From: Roseobacter sp. GAI101
GTDB taxonomy: Bacteria; Pseudomonadota; Alphaproteobacteria; Rhodobacterales; Rhodobacteraceae
Assembly (NCBI RefSeq): GCF_000156335.1
Contig: NZ_DS999213.1
Location: 442,538-506,537, forward strand
Reading direction: 5' to 3'
Length of the DNA stretch: 64,000 bases
The notes under the pieces were generated by a model that searched no databases, was not told the DNA's origin, and saw nothing but the letters and a program-made list of their open reading frames with translations. Both the position numbers and the translations under genes were made by a program. The stretch's first letter is position 1, and each line of letters starts with the position of its first letter. Positions 17,458 through 26,206 of this stretch are shown piece by piece.

Positions 17458-19043
17458 CAAAATTCGACGATCTCAAAGCGCTTCAGCACACTGTCAAGGA
17501 TCGCTCGATCCTGTCCTTGTTTGACGATGCCGACCGCGCGGCGACATTCAGCGCGCAAACCGGCGACATGTTGTTTGATTTCTCGAAAACCAACCTCGAC
17601 CGGGAAACGATGGATGCGCTGCTGGCCCTGATCGACGATGCTGACGTGCAGGCGCGGCGCGATGCGATGTTTTCGGGCGAAAAGATCAACGAAACCGAAG
17701 GGCGCGCCGTCCTGCACACGGCCTTGCGCAATCTTGACGGCGGGCCCGTGTCGGTGGACGGCACTGACGTCATGCCCGGCATTCTGGCCACCCTTGACCG
17801 AATGCGCGACTTCTCCGACAAAATCCGCGCCAGTGACATTACCGATGTTGTGAATATCGGCATTGGCGGGTCCGACCTGGGGCCTGCGATGGCGGTTCAG
17901 GCATTGTCGCCGTATCATGACGGCCCGCGCTGTCACTTCGTGTCGAATGTGGACGGGGCGCATATCTCGGATACGCTGCGGGGGCTGGACGCCAGGACCA
18001 CACTCGTGATCGTCGCCTCCAAGACCTTTACGACAATTGAAACCATGACCAACGCGCGCACCGCTCGGGCTTGGATGACGGAACACGGCGGCGACCCCGC
18101 GCGCCAGTTCGCAGCCCTTAGCACGGCTCAGGACAAGACAGATGCATTTGGCATCAACCCCGCACAGGTCTTCGGATTCGAGGACTGGGTCGGCGGGCGC
18201 TACTCCGTCTGGGGTCCCATCGGGTTGTCACTGATGATCGCCACCGGCCCGCGCGCTTTCCACGCGTTTCTGCGTGGTGCGCAATCGATGGACCGTCATT
18301 TTTGCGCCGCAGCCCCCCGGGAGAACCTGCCGATGCTGCTGGCGCTGGTCGGCATCTGGCACAACCAGATCTGCGGCTATGCCACCCGTGCAGTGTTGCC
18401 CTATGATCAACGTCTGGGCCAACTCCCCGATTACCTGCAACAACTCGAGATGGAGTCAAACGGCAAATCCACGCAGATGGACGGGGCCACATCCCCGTTC
18501 AACACGGGTCCCGTTGTGTGGGGCGCACCTGGGACCAATGGCCAGCATGCGTTTTACCAATTGATCCACCAAGGCACCCGCGTGATCCCCTGTGAATTCC
18601 TGATCGCCGCCAATGGTCATGAACCCGACCTTGCCCACCACCACAAACTGCTGATCGCCAATTGCCTCGCCCAATCAGAGGCTCTGATGCGCGGACGCAG
18701 CCTGCAAGAAGCCTCAGAAATCATGGCTGGCAAAGGCCTGACAGGGGCCGAACTTGACCGTCAGGCACGGCACCGCGTTTTCCCAGGCAATCGGCCGTCA
18801 ACAACGCTCAGCTACCCGCTGCTCGACCCGTTCACGCTGGGCCAGATCATTGCCCTTTATGAACACCGCGTTTTTGTCGAAGGGGTCATTCTTGGCATCA
18901 ACTCCTTCGATCAATGGGGCGTCGAACTGGGTAAGGAACTTGCCACCTCATTGCAACCGATCGTCGACGGCTCTCAGCCCGCGACGGGTAAAGACGGCTC
19001 GACCGCCAGCCTTGTCGCCTTCATTGCAAAACACGCAGACTGA
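17454..19043 (+). CDS. pgi: Glucose-6-phosphate isomerase
   Basis: It interconverts glucose 6-phosphate and fructose 6-phosphate. At 529 residues it is the standard long bacterial form. Signature stretches include [14 protein letters not shown] (about 136-149), [17 protein letters not shown] and a late [16 protein letters not shown]. The ATG overlaps the pgl stop as ATGA; a TTG nine bases upstream is also in frame but less likely. As the last gene of zwf-pgl-pgi it lets fructose 6-phosphate return to glucose 6-phosphate, supporting a cyclic Entner-Doudoroff flow. It ends at a repeat-associated hairpin. Confidence 0.96.
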   Translation: MTKFDDLKALQHTVKDRSILSLFDDADRAATFSAQTGDMLFDFSKTNLDRETMDALLALIDDADVQARRDAMFSGEKINETEGRAVLHTALRNLDGGPVSVDGTDVMPGILATLDRMRDFSDKIRASDITDVVNIGIGGSDLGPAMAVQALSPYHDGPRCHFVSNVDGAHISDTLRGLDARTTLVIVASKTFTTIETMTNARTARAWMTEHGGDPARQFAALSTAQDKTDAFGINPAQVFGFEDWVGGRYSVWGPIGLSLMIATGPRAFHAFLRGAQSMDRHFCAAAPRENLPMLLALVGIWHNQICGYATRAVLPYDQRLGQLPDYLQQLEMESNGKSTQMDGATSPFNTGPVVWGAPGTNGQHAFYQLIHQGTRVIPCEFLIAANGHEPDLAHHHKLLIANCLAQSEALMRGRSLQEASEIMAGKGLTGAELDRQARHRVFPGNRPSTTLSYPLLDPFTLGQIIALYEHRVFVEGVILGINSFDQWGVELGKELATSLQPIVDGSQPATGKDGSTASLVAFIAKHAD

Positions 19044-19053
19044 TCTGCCGCCA

Positions 19054-19106
19054 GCTTCATTTTGCCAGATAAACTCCGGGGAGTTTGAGGGGCAGCGCCC
19101 CTCATC
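19054..19106. repeat. Dispersed intergenic repeat, copy 3, probable bidirectional terminator
   Basis: CTTCATTTTGCCAGATAAAC leads into two adjacent hairpins: AACTCC-GGGGAGTT, then GAGGGGC-AGC-GCCCCTC at 19087-19103. It separates the convergent pgi and nhaP-type genes. The same first half recurs at 31565, and this arrangement is familiar from many Rhodobacteraceae intergenic gaps. Confidence 0.7.
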
Positions 19107-19122
19107 CTTCTTGAAAAAAGTC

Positions 19123-20379
19123 TTAGACCAGGTTCGGATGACGCCCCATGCGATTGGCGACCTTCGCCACGGTCAGGCCCTGAACGATAATTGAAAACAC
19201 GACCACAATGTAGGTGCAGGTCAGGATCAGCGGCTTCCATTCTCCCTCGGGCAGGGACAAGGCCAAGGCGACGGAAATTCCGCCCTTCAGGCCGCCCCAG
19301 GTCATGATCGGTATCACGCCCTGATTGAAGTCGCGGAACGGGTGGAGCATGCCGATGGGAATGGCCACTGCCAGCAGCCGTCCCAACAGCGCCAGAATGA
19401 TCGCGACCATTCCGGTCAGGAACATGTCGCCGTCAAAGGCGATGGCAAACACCTCGAACCCGATCATCAAGAACAGGACTGCGTTCAAAATCTCGTCGAT
19501 CAGCTTCCAGAAGGCGTCGACATAGCGCCGGGTTTCCTCTGACATGCCGCGCGCCGTGCCCACGTCGCCAATCAACAGCCCCGCGCAGACCGCCATGATC
19601 GGGGCTGACACATGCAGTGCGACGGCCAGTTCATAGCCCCCGAAGGCCAGGCCCAGCGTCAGCAGCACCTCGAGCGGATAATCATCGATCCGGCGCATCA
19701 CGCGAAAGGTCAGCCAACCCAGAACCAACCCCAGGACGGCACCGCCGACAGCTTCCTGAAAAAACAACCGGGCACCGTCGAAAACAGTATTTCCTTCGGC
19801 CCCATGCGCACCCGTTGCCGGAAAGGCGAGGCCCACCAGTATCAGAAACACCACATATCCCACGCCGTCGTTGAACAGGCTTTCGCCTGCGATCTTGGTT
19901 TCCAGCGATTTGGGCAGGTCCGCCTCACGCAGCACGCCCAGAACGGCAACCGGATCAGTGGGCGAAATCAGCGCGCCGAACACCAGCGCGGTCAGCAACG
20001 GCATCCCCGTCAGCCAAGAAAAGCCAAAGCCCACGACGGCCGTCGACAGCGCCACGCCAAGCGTCGCCATAAGGGCAACGATACCCCATTCGCGGCGCAA
20101 ATCGGAGGTTTTGACATGCAAGGCTCCCGCAAACAGCAGCAGACCCAACATGCCTTCCAGCAATGCTTCGGAAAAATCGATCCCCTTGACCACGCCGCGC
20201 ACGGAATCTGCAATCTCCAGGCTTGGCCAGATCAGATCAAGCCCCAGCAGTCCAAAGGACGCGATCAGCGCCACAACCAGAATGCCGATCGAGGACGGTA
20301 GTTTCAGAAACAGGTAGTTGATGGCCCCGAACCCTCCGGCCATTACAATCAGAAGCGAAGCGATTTGCAGGACGGTCAT
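19123..20379 (-). CDS. NhaP-type Na+(K+)/H+ antiporter
   Basis: A 418-residue CPA1-family cation/proton antiporter of the inner membrane with about twelve helices. The family motifs SPTDPVAVLGVLRE (about 144-157) and AGESLFNDGVGYVVF, containing the ion-binding Asn-Asp pair, are present. A late ALLGRLLAVAI-to-WGGLKGGISVALALS segment completes the core. The C-terminus is short, without a cytoplasmic regulatory tail. The start MTVLQIASLL was preferred to an upstream ATG that adds a hydrophilic extension inside the gap to the GNAT gene. Role: pH and sodium homeostasis, fitting a marine habitat. Confidence 0.9.
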   Translation of the reverse strand: MTVLQIASLLIVMAGGFGAINYLFLKLPSSIGILVVALIASFGLLGLDLIWPSLEIADSVRGVVKGIDFSEALLEGMLGLLLFAGALHVKTSDLRREWGIVALMATLGVALSTAVVGFGFSWLTGMPLLTALVFGALISPTDPVAVLGVLREADLPKSLETKIAGESLFNDGVGYVVFLILVGLAFPATGAHGAEGNTVFDGARLFFQEAVGGAVLGLVLGWLTFRVMRRIDDYPLEVLLTLGLAFGGYELAVALHVSAPIMAVCAGLLIGDVGTARGMSEETRRYVDAFWKLIDEILNAVLFLMIGFEVFAIAFDGDMFLTGMVAIILALLGRLLAVAIPIGMLHPFRDFNQGVIPIMTWGGLKGGISVALALSLPEGEWKPLILTCTYIVVVFSIIVQGLTVAKVANRMGRHPNLV

Positions 20380-20399
20380 GGCGGCTCTTTCTTTCGGGG

Positions 20400-20846
20400 C
20401 TAAACCTTGATGTCGTAGGTGACCCAAGGTGTGCGGGTGGCCAGCTTGTCATAAACCGCGCGCCCGCGATAGTTGTCTTCGGCGGTGATCCAGCGGACCG
20501 TTCCCCAACCTTTTTCCTGCGCCACGGCTTTGACAGCCCCGATCAATGCCTGTGCCGCCCCCGATCCGCGGGCGGCGGGGTCCACGAACAGATCATCCAG
20601 AAAACAATTGGTGATGGCGCGCAGCTGACTTGCGAAGGGGCGATAATGGGTAAACCCGACCAGCGTGCCCGACGCGTCTTCGGCCACGATGCAGTTGCTG
20701 CTGTGGTTGTCATCCATCAGCCAGCCAAACACCGTCTCGCGCATTTCAGGCGTCTGGTCGACCTTGTAGAAAGCGGCGTATCCGGCAAACAGACCTTCCC
20801 AGGCGGCTCGGTCCGTTGCGGTCAGGGGGCGGGTGTTCGTGGTCAT
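20400..20846 (-). CDS. GNAT family N-acetyltransferase
   Basis: A 148-residue acyl-CoA-dependent acetyltransferase of the GNAT superfamily. The acetyl-CoA binding loop is AARGSGAAQALIGAV (about 91-105), preceded by the beta-strand LDDLFVDP. The C-terminal NYRGRAVYDKL is the usual late motif. Substrate unknown. GAGGAAA lies just upstream of the ATG. It lies between the antiporter and thioesterase genes on the same strand with about 20-bp gaps, so co-transcription is likely. Confidence 0.88.
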   Translation of the reverse strand: MTTNTRPLTATDRAAWEGLFAGYAAFYKVDQTPEMRETVFGWLMDDNHSSNCIVAEDASGTLVGFTHYRPFASQLRAITNCFLDDLFVDPAARGSGAAQALIGAVKAVAQEKGWGTVRWITAEDNYRGRAVYDKLATRTPWVTYDIKV

Positions 20847-20868
20847 GTCGTTTCCTCAACTTAAAAGA

Positions 20869-21348
20869 TCAGCCATCGGCGACGGCTTGATCGACAGTTT
20901 CAAAATGGTGTTTCAGCCGGTCGGGCAGGGGATAGCGTCCGGTGCCGTCGCGGGTCAGCAGCACCAGGACGCAGTCGAAGGTGGCGTGCAATTGACTGCC
21001 CACCCAGACCTGTTGCGCCAGGCTATACGAGGTGTTGCGAAAGCCGGTGCATCGGCAGGTCACGATGTAGTTCTCACGCTCCAGCAGCTCGTGAAGATAG
21101 CGGATCGACCCGGACCGGATGACGACCCGCGGCCCGGGTGCGTCGATCAGACCTTGTTCGACCAACTGCTGGGTATAACGGATTCGCAGCCGTTCAAACC
21201 ATTCAAAATACACGGTATTGTTGACGTGGTTGTTGGTGTCCAGATCAGAGAAACGGACCTGGTCGGCCATTGCCAGGGGTTGTGGATCAGTCACGCCGGC
21301 CGCTTGTTGCTGGCTGGCGGATAGGGGGGTGTGGAATGCAAGTGTCAT
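20869..21348 (-). CDS. Acyl-CoA thioesterase, hotdog fold (4HBT type)
   Basis: A 159-residue hotdog-fold thioesterase of the 4-hydroxybenzoyl-CoA thioesterase group, hydrolysing acyl-CoA esters. The motif SDLDTNNHVNNTVYFEWFE (about 33-51) contains the catalytic-region Asp and the helix of the hotdog. AAGGTGA precedes the ATG. It is divergent from the acyl-CoA ligase gene with a roughly 90-bp shared promoter region, suggesting linked fatty-acyl metabolism. Physiological substrate unknown. Confidence 0.85.
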   Translation of the reverse strand: MTLAFHTPLSASQQQAAGVTDPQPLAMADQVRFSDLDTNNHVNNTVYFEWFERLRIRYTQQLVEQGLIDAPGPRVVIRSGSIRYLHELLERENYIVTCRCTGFRNTSYSLAQQVWVGSQLHATFDCVLVLLTRDGTGRYPLPDRLKHHFETVDQAVADG

Positions 21349-21439
21349 TCACCTTGCGTAAGGGGGTGACAGGGCGCTTGCAAGAGAGGTTTAGATTGTT
21401 CAGGGTACGAAAAAAAATTGAATCCCGGGAGGATGCGCC

Positions 21440-23065
21440 ATGCTTGGCCAAATGATGAATAAACCGCTGACGATCTCCAGTTTGATCGAACATGCGCAGC
21501 GCTACCACGCAGGAGGCGAGATTTTTTCCGTCAAGACCGAAGGCGGTGTCGAGGAAACGACATGGGGGCAGGTCGGTGCGAACTCCCGCGCGCTGGCGTC
21601 AGCGCTGACAAGCCTTGGGCTGGAACCACAGGCGCGGTGCGGCACGATTGCATGGAACAACCGCCGCCATCTGGAGATTTACTTTGGTGCATCTGGCGGT
21701 GGTTTCGTCTGCCACACCATCAACCCGCGTCTGTTCCCCGAACAGTTGGTCTATATCCTGAACCATGCCGAAGATAAGGTCTTGTTCATCGACAAGACTT
21801 TCGTGCCGCTGGTGGCTGCGATCATGGACAAGCTTGAGCATCTTGATCATGTCGTGCTGATGGAAGGCTCGGATGCGGAAGCTGCCAAGCAAATTCCCGG
21901 CCTCAAATTTTATGACGAGCTGGTTGCCAGCGGCGATCCAGAGTTTGCATGGCCCGAATTGGACGAAAACACGGCCTCCAGCCTGTGCTATACCTCTGGC
22001 ACCACGGGCAACCCCAAGGGGGTGCTGTATTCGCACCGTTCGACCGTTTTGCACAGCTTTGCCATCAATCTGGCCGACAGCATCGCGATTTCCGCGAAAG
22101 AAGTCGTGCTGCCTGTCGTGCCGATGTTCCACGTGAACGCATGGGGCGCGCCCTATGCCAGCGCGATGGTCGGTGCGCGCATGGTGATGCCAGGGCCGGG
22201 GCTGGATGGTCCGTCGCTGGTGGGTTTGATCGACAAATACAAGGTCACGCTGGCGCTTGGTGTGCCGACAATCTGGCTGGGCCTGCTGGGCGAGGCGAAA
22301 AAGATCGGTAGCAAACTGGACAGCCTCAAGCGCACCGTCGTTGGCGGATCGGCCTGCCCGCCGTCGATGATGACATCGTTCCGCGAAGATTACGGGGTCG
22401 AGACGATCCATGCCTGGGGCATGACCGAAATGTCACCGGTGGGCAGCATCAACCAGCCATTGGCCAAGCATCTGGAACTGCCCGAGGCAGACCAGCACCG
22501 CTTGCGCGAAAATCAGGGGCGTCCGGTCTACGGGGTCGATCTTGAGATTCTGGACGAAAACGGCCAGCCCGTGGCCCATGACGGAAAGACCCAAGGTGAT
22601 CTTGTCACCAAGGGCTTCTGGATCCTTGACGCCTATTTCCGCAAGACGCGGGATGAAACGCTGACCAAGGACGGCTGGTTCGACACGGGCGATGTGGCGA
22701 CGATGGACGCCGACGGCTATGTCACGATCCGGGATCGCTCCAAGGACATCATCAAATCGGGAGGGGAATGGATCAGCTCGGTCGAGCTTGAAAATATTGC
22801 CATCTCGCATGCGAAACTGTCCGATGCCGCAGTCATCGGCGCGCGTCATGAGAAATGGGACGAGCGGCCCATCCTGATCGCGGTCAAGCGCGAGGGAGAA
22901 GACCCCAGCCAAGAGGAAATCCTGAGCCATTTCGAAGGCAAGATCGCAAAATGGCAAATTCCTGACTGTGTGGTTTTCACAGACGTTCTGCCCAGAAATG
23001 CCACTGGCAAAGTGCTCAAGCGTAATCTGCGCGAGGCGTTCGGTGAGGTTCTGATAACCGGCTAA
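21440..23065 (+). CDS. Acyl-CoA synthetase, DmdB-like AMP-binding enzyme
   Basis: A 541-residue member of the ANL superfamily, activating a carboxylic acid as acyl-adenylate and then CoA thioester. Seen: P-loop YTSGTTGNPKG (about 183-193), A5 motif HAWGMTEMSP, hinge region TIRDRSKDIIKSGGEWIS, and the C-terminal lysine in NATGKVLKR. The N-terminus (MLGQMMNKPLTISSLIEHA) and length resemble roseobacter DmdB, the 3-methylmercaptopropionyl-CoA ligase of DMSP demethylation. That resemblance is from memory, and other medium-chain acids are equally possible. GGGAGGA precedes the ATG; an intrinsic terminator-like hairpin follows. Confidence 0.85.
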   Translation: MLGQMMNKPLTISSLIEHAQRYHAGGEIFSVKTEGGVEETTWGQVGANSRALASALTSLGLEPQARCGTIAWNNRRHLEIYFGASGGGFVCHTINPRLFPEQLVYILNHAEDKVLFIDKTFVPLVAAIMDKLEHLDHVVLMEGSDAEAAKQIPGLKFYDELVASGDPEFAWPELDENTASSLCYTSGTTGNPKGVLYSHRSTVLHSFAINLADSIAISAKEVVLPVVPMFHVNAWGAPYASAMVGARMVMPGPGLDGPSLVGLIDKYKVTLALGVPTIWLGLLGEAKKIGSKLDSLKRTVVGGSACPPSMMTSFREDYGVETIHAWGMTEMSPVGSINQPLAKHLELPEADQHRLRENQGRPVYGVDLEILDENGQPVAHDGKTQGDLVTKGFWILDAYFRKTRDETLTKDGWFDTGDVATMDADGYVTIRDRSKDIIKSGGEWISSVELENIAISHAKLSDAAVIGARHEKWDERPILIAVKREGEDPSQEEILSHFEGKIAKWQIPDCVVFTDVLPRNATGKVLKRNLREAFGEVLITG

Positions 23066-23073
23066 GCATTAAA

Positions 23074-23101
23074 CTCCGGGTCTGTACCAACAGGCCCGGA
23101 G
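23074..23101 (+). terminator. Hairpin after the acyl-CoA ligase gene
   Basis: CTCCGGG and CCCGGAG are separated by 14 bases, nine bases after the stop codon. The loop can add further pairs (TCTG/CAGG). No U-tract, so a weak or Rho-assisted terminator. Confidence 0.5.
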
Positions 23102-24316
23102 CGCTTTGCCGCGCCCGTCACATAAACGACTGCCGCCGTTTGCCGCAGTATTTACAAACATCTTCGGGCATCGAATGGCTTTTGCGCCAGCCATGAATGA
23201 AAAACGCACCGAATGCGTTTGAGTGATTGGATAATTGAGTAAGCCATAATATGCCGGGATAAAATTGTGTTTCGGGGATCTAAATTGATCCGTGGTGGGT
23301 AAATATCTGTCAGACTTGGACTTTTATGTCCAATGAATTTTGTTAACTTATGTTAACTTAATGCTTATCGCCCTGTTCGTTTGGTAACGTTGATTATTTT
23401 TTACCCTTTGGACGTCGACACGGACGTTGGTCCAAGGGTCATGACCAGATTATGACGGATGTGGCGAGAGCGTTCGTCGTCATCGCTCAAGTCGGAGTAT
23501 CTGAGCAAACGCCGGGTGAGGCGGCGGCGGCAGTTGCTTTGATCCATTGAGGCGATACAGAACAACAGTGCGCATCGTTGCCGTGTACGAATTGACCCTT
23601 CGCGGTAGGCGTAGCTTCAATTCTTAGCGTTCCGGGCTGCCCCTTTCGTCATCAGCCGGAGGATATCAAACGCCTGACAGCAGGTTCTTTGCCGCTCTGG
23701 AAAAGATAGGGTTGGCCTTGTCCTGAACTGCGATCTTGCCGGAATCAAGGCGCTGGAGATATGCGTGATTGGCAGTTCTTGCCTCTTCAAAACCCTTGGG
23801 GCCACTGCGGAATACTCGGCGATCACATCGCCCATGTCTTACGCTTCTTTGAATGGATTACGTTGTCCAACGGGCCTTTGGTTTTTCGGGCCACTCTCAG
23901 GCTATTAAACCCGATGCTTTGCAGATCGCTCACTTAGAAAAGTTTCGGTCAATGTCATCGCGATTTTGCCCTTTTGCTTCTTTCTGATGATCGCGGTATA
24001 GCCCGGCGATCCGTCGGTCGTCGCGCATTTCAGGATGGTTCAAATAGGGGATCTCCCCTCAGACTTGTGTTTCGATATCGGGGGAACCGGCGTGGAAATT
24101 TGATAGTGTTTAGATCCATGCGCAAGGTTCGATACCTCGTCCGCGATGCACCGATGGATCTGCGTTGGACGCAAGGCTGCGACCGTTTCCAAAACGGACA
24201 ACGGCGTGGCGGCCGCTAGGGGCGTCGGTGTAACAATTCGGGTCCGCTGCAACATTCTGTTGCACAGGGTATGAAAACGGGGGCAAACAGGCCCGAAATC
24301 AAGGAAGACGGAAGAG
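23102..24316. other. Gene-poor, AT-enriched interval
   Basis: This is the only gap longer than 300 bp. Bases 23220-23400 are visibly AT-rich and hold a tandem TGTTAACTTA (23340-23360). An imperfect inverted repeat (ACCCTTTGGAC / GTCCAAGGGT) spans 23403-23439. A minus-strand 48-codon frame at 23401-23547 (MDQSNCRRRL start) and a minus-strand frame ending at 23617 were examined, but neither has a ribosome binding site or recognisable domain. The stretch 23600-24230 reads like decayed coding sequence with frequent stops. No tRNA or known RNA is seen. Confidence 0.5.
23118..23279 (-). pseudogene. Possible gene remnant with a Cys-X2-Cys motif
   Basis: The frame between two stops encodes 53 protein-like residues ending HSMPEDVCKYCGKRRQSFM, with a CKYC zinc-knuckle pair. 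No ATG, GTG or TTG start lies in frame ahead of the conserved-looking part; the only ATG leaves about 15 residues. It may be the surviving 3' end of a gene, or chance. Confidence 0.2.
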
Positions 24317-25354
24317 ATGGCTGAGCTGATGAATCCAATCAAAAACAGGAAATCAGACGTTGTCCGCGCCGCCCGCCTTAGCGTGGCCCCCATGATGGAC
24401 TGGACGGACCGTCATTGCCGTTATCTGCACCGTTTGATGTCCAAACAGACATTGCTTTATACCGAAATGGTGACATCTCCTGCGCTTGTGCGCGGTGGGG
24501 CATTGCATCTGTTGGATCACAGCCCGGAGGAGCATCCGGTGGCGTTGCAGCTTGGCGGGTCGGATCCGGCCGAACTGGCCGAAGCGGCGCGGTTGGGGGC
24601 GCAGGCGGGCTATGACGAGATCAACCTGAATGTCGGCTGCCCGTCGGACCGTGTGCAATCGGGCAGTTTCGGTGCGATCCTGATGGAGCAACCGGCCCTG
24701 GTCGCGAAATGCGTCGCGGCGATGTCGCGGGCGGTCGATGTCGAAGTCACCGTAAAATGCCGCATCGGGGTGGATGATCAGGCTCCCGAAACCGTCTTGC
24801 CGGAATTTCTGGCCCATATCGTGGGGGCGGGTTGCGAAAGGGTTACGATCCATGCCCGCAAGGCGTGGCTCAAGGGGCTGAGCCCCAAGGAGAACCGCGA
24901 TATCCCGCCGCTGGATTACGATCTTGTCCATCGCATGAAGGGGTTGTTCTCCAACCTGCATATCTCGGTCAATGGCGGGATCACCAGCCTTGATCAGGCG
25001 GAAAGGTTTCTGGACGGCGGGCTGGACGGTGTGATGATCGGGCGCAGTGCCTACCACAGCCCCGCCGACATCCTGTGTCAGGCCGACCGGCGCATCTATG
25101 GCACCGGCAGTGACACCACCGCCGAGGACGCCGTGCAGCAGATGTTGCCCTATATCGATGCGCATATCGACGGGGGCGGGCGGTTGAACCAGATCACCCG
25201 GCACATGATGGGCCTGTTTGCGGGCCGCCCGGGGGCGCGCATCTGGCGGCGGCATCTGTCCGAAAACGCATCCGGCCCCGCGGCAAACCGGCAGGTCTTG
25301 CTTGATGCGCTTGATGCAATGCAAACACTGGCAGCTGCACAAGATCAGGTGTAG
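24317..25354 (+). CDS. dusA: tRNA-dihydrouridine synthase A
   Basis: A 345-residue flavoenzyme reducing uridines in the tRNA D-loop to dihydrouridine. The FMN-barrel motifs are present: SVAPMMDWTDRHCRYLHR (about 25-42), active-site Cys in NVGCPSDRVQSGSFGA (about 111-126), KCRIGVDD and VNGGITSL, plus DGVMIGRSAY. Length and the QSGSFGA sequence fit DusA rather than DusB or DusC. GGAAGAG precedes the ATG; an alternative ATG twelve bases downstream is possible. A TSUP permease gene follows after 30 bp. Confidence 0.94.
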   Translation: MAELMNPIKNRKSDVVRAARLSVAPMMDWTDRHCRYLHRLMSKQTLLYTEMVTSPALVRGGALHLLDHSPEEHPVALQLGGSDPAELAEAARLGAQAGYDEINLNVGCPSDRVQSGSFGAILMEQPALVAKCVAAMSRAVDVEVTVKCRIGVDDQAPETVLPEFLAHIVGAGCERVTIHARKAWLKGLSPKENRDIPPLDYDLVHRMKGLFSNLHISVNGGITSLDQAERFLDGGLDGVMIGRSAYHSPADILCQADRRIYGTGSDTTAEDAVQQMLPYIDAHIDGGGRLNQITRHMMGLFAGRPGARIWRRHLSENASGPAANRQVLLDALDAMQTLAAAQDQV

Positions 25355-25384
25355 CACTACCCCAACCCCAGCAAGGAGCCCCAA

Positions 25385-26206
25385 ATGCCCGACACCACGT
25401 TACTTATCGAAATGATCGTTCTGATCATGGTTATCGGGGCCTTTGCGGGCGTGTTGGCAGGGCTTTTGGGCGTGGGCGGGGGGATCGTGCTGGTGCCTGC
25501 GTTCTTTTATGCTTTTCAGACACTTGGTTATGACGGGCCGCAGCTGATGCAGATGTGTCTCGCGACGTCGCTGGCGACAATCATCGTGACCTCGCTCCGG
25601 TCGGTGCACAGCCATAACAAAAAAGGTGCGGTCGATTGGGCTATCCTGCGGACATGGGCCCCCGGGATCGTCATCGGTGCCGTGATCGGCATGTTGGTGG
25701 TGGCGCAGCTGCGCACCAACGTCCTGCAAGGCATCTTCGGGGCGCTGGCGCTGATCGTCGGGCTTTACATGGCGTTTGGACGGGCCGACTGGCGCTTGGG
25801 GCAGGCGATGCCCACAGGGGTTGCGCGGGCTGCGCTGTCGCCTTCGGTCGGCTTTCTTTCGGTGTTGATGGGCATCGGCGGAGGCAGCTTCGGCGTCCCG
25901 TTGATGAGCCTTTTTAACGTGGTAATCCACCGCGCGGTGGCCACGGCTGCGGGCTTCGGCGTTTTGATTGCCGTGCCCGCCGTCATTGGGTTCTTGATGG
26001 TGGACGCCGCGCCCAACAGCCCGCCCTACACCGTCGGCGCGGTGAACCTGCCGACTTTTGCAATCGTCATCGCGATGACGCTGATCACCGCGCCCCTGGG
26101 CGTCAAGCTGGCCCATGCGATGGACCCCAAACCGCTCAAGCGTGTTTTTGCGGTGTTTCTGGTGTTTGTGGCGCTGAACATGATCCGCAAATCACTGGGC
26201 TTTTGA
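25385..26206 (+). CDS. TSUP (TauE/SafE) family permease
   Basis: A 273-residue membrane protein with about eight helices and the two TSUP half-repeats, each opening with a glycine-rich stretch (LLGVGGGIVLVPAF, about 26-39; LMGIGGGSFGVPLMSL, about 160-175). Family members export or import sulfite, sulfoacetate or related organosulfur anions. CAAGGAG lies a few bases upstream of the ATG. Its stop overlaps the TTG start of the next gene (TTGA), so the two are likely co-translated. Substrate not determinable here. Confidence 0.88.
   Translation: MPDTTLLIEMIVLIMVIGAFAGVLAGLLGVGGGIVLVPAFFYAFQTLGYDGPQLMQMCLATSLATIIVTSLRSVHSHNKKGAVDWAILRTWAPGIVIGAVIGMLVVAQLRTNVLQGIFGALALIVGLYMAFGRADWRLGQAMPTGVARAALSPSVGFLSVLMGIGGGSFGVPLMSLFNVVIHRAVATAAGFGVLIAVPAVIGFLMVDAAPNSPPYTVGAVNLPTFAIVIAMTLITAPLGVKLAHAMDPKPLKRVFAVFLVFVALNMIRKSLGF

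Noticed and set aside
23340-23362. TTAA repeats resembling a CtrA binding site
   Set aside because: The TTAA elements are spaced by six or eleven bases rather than the seven of the CtrA consensus.
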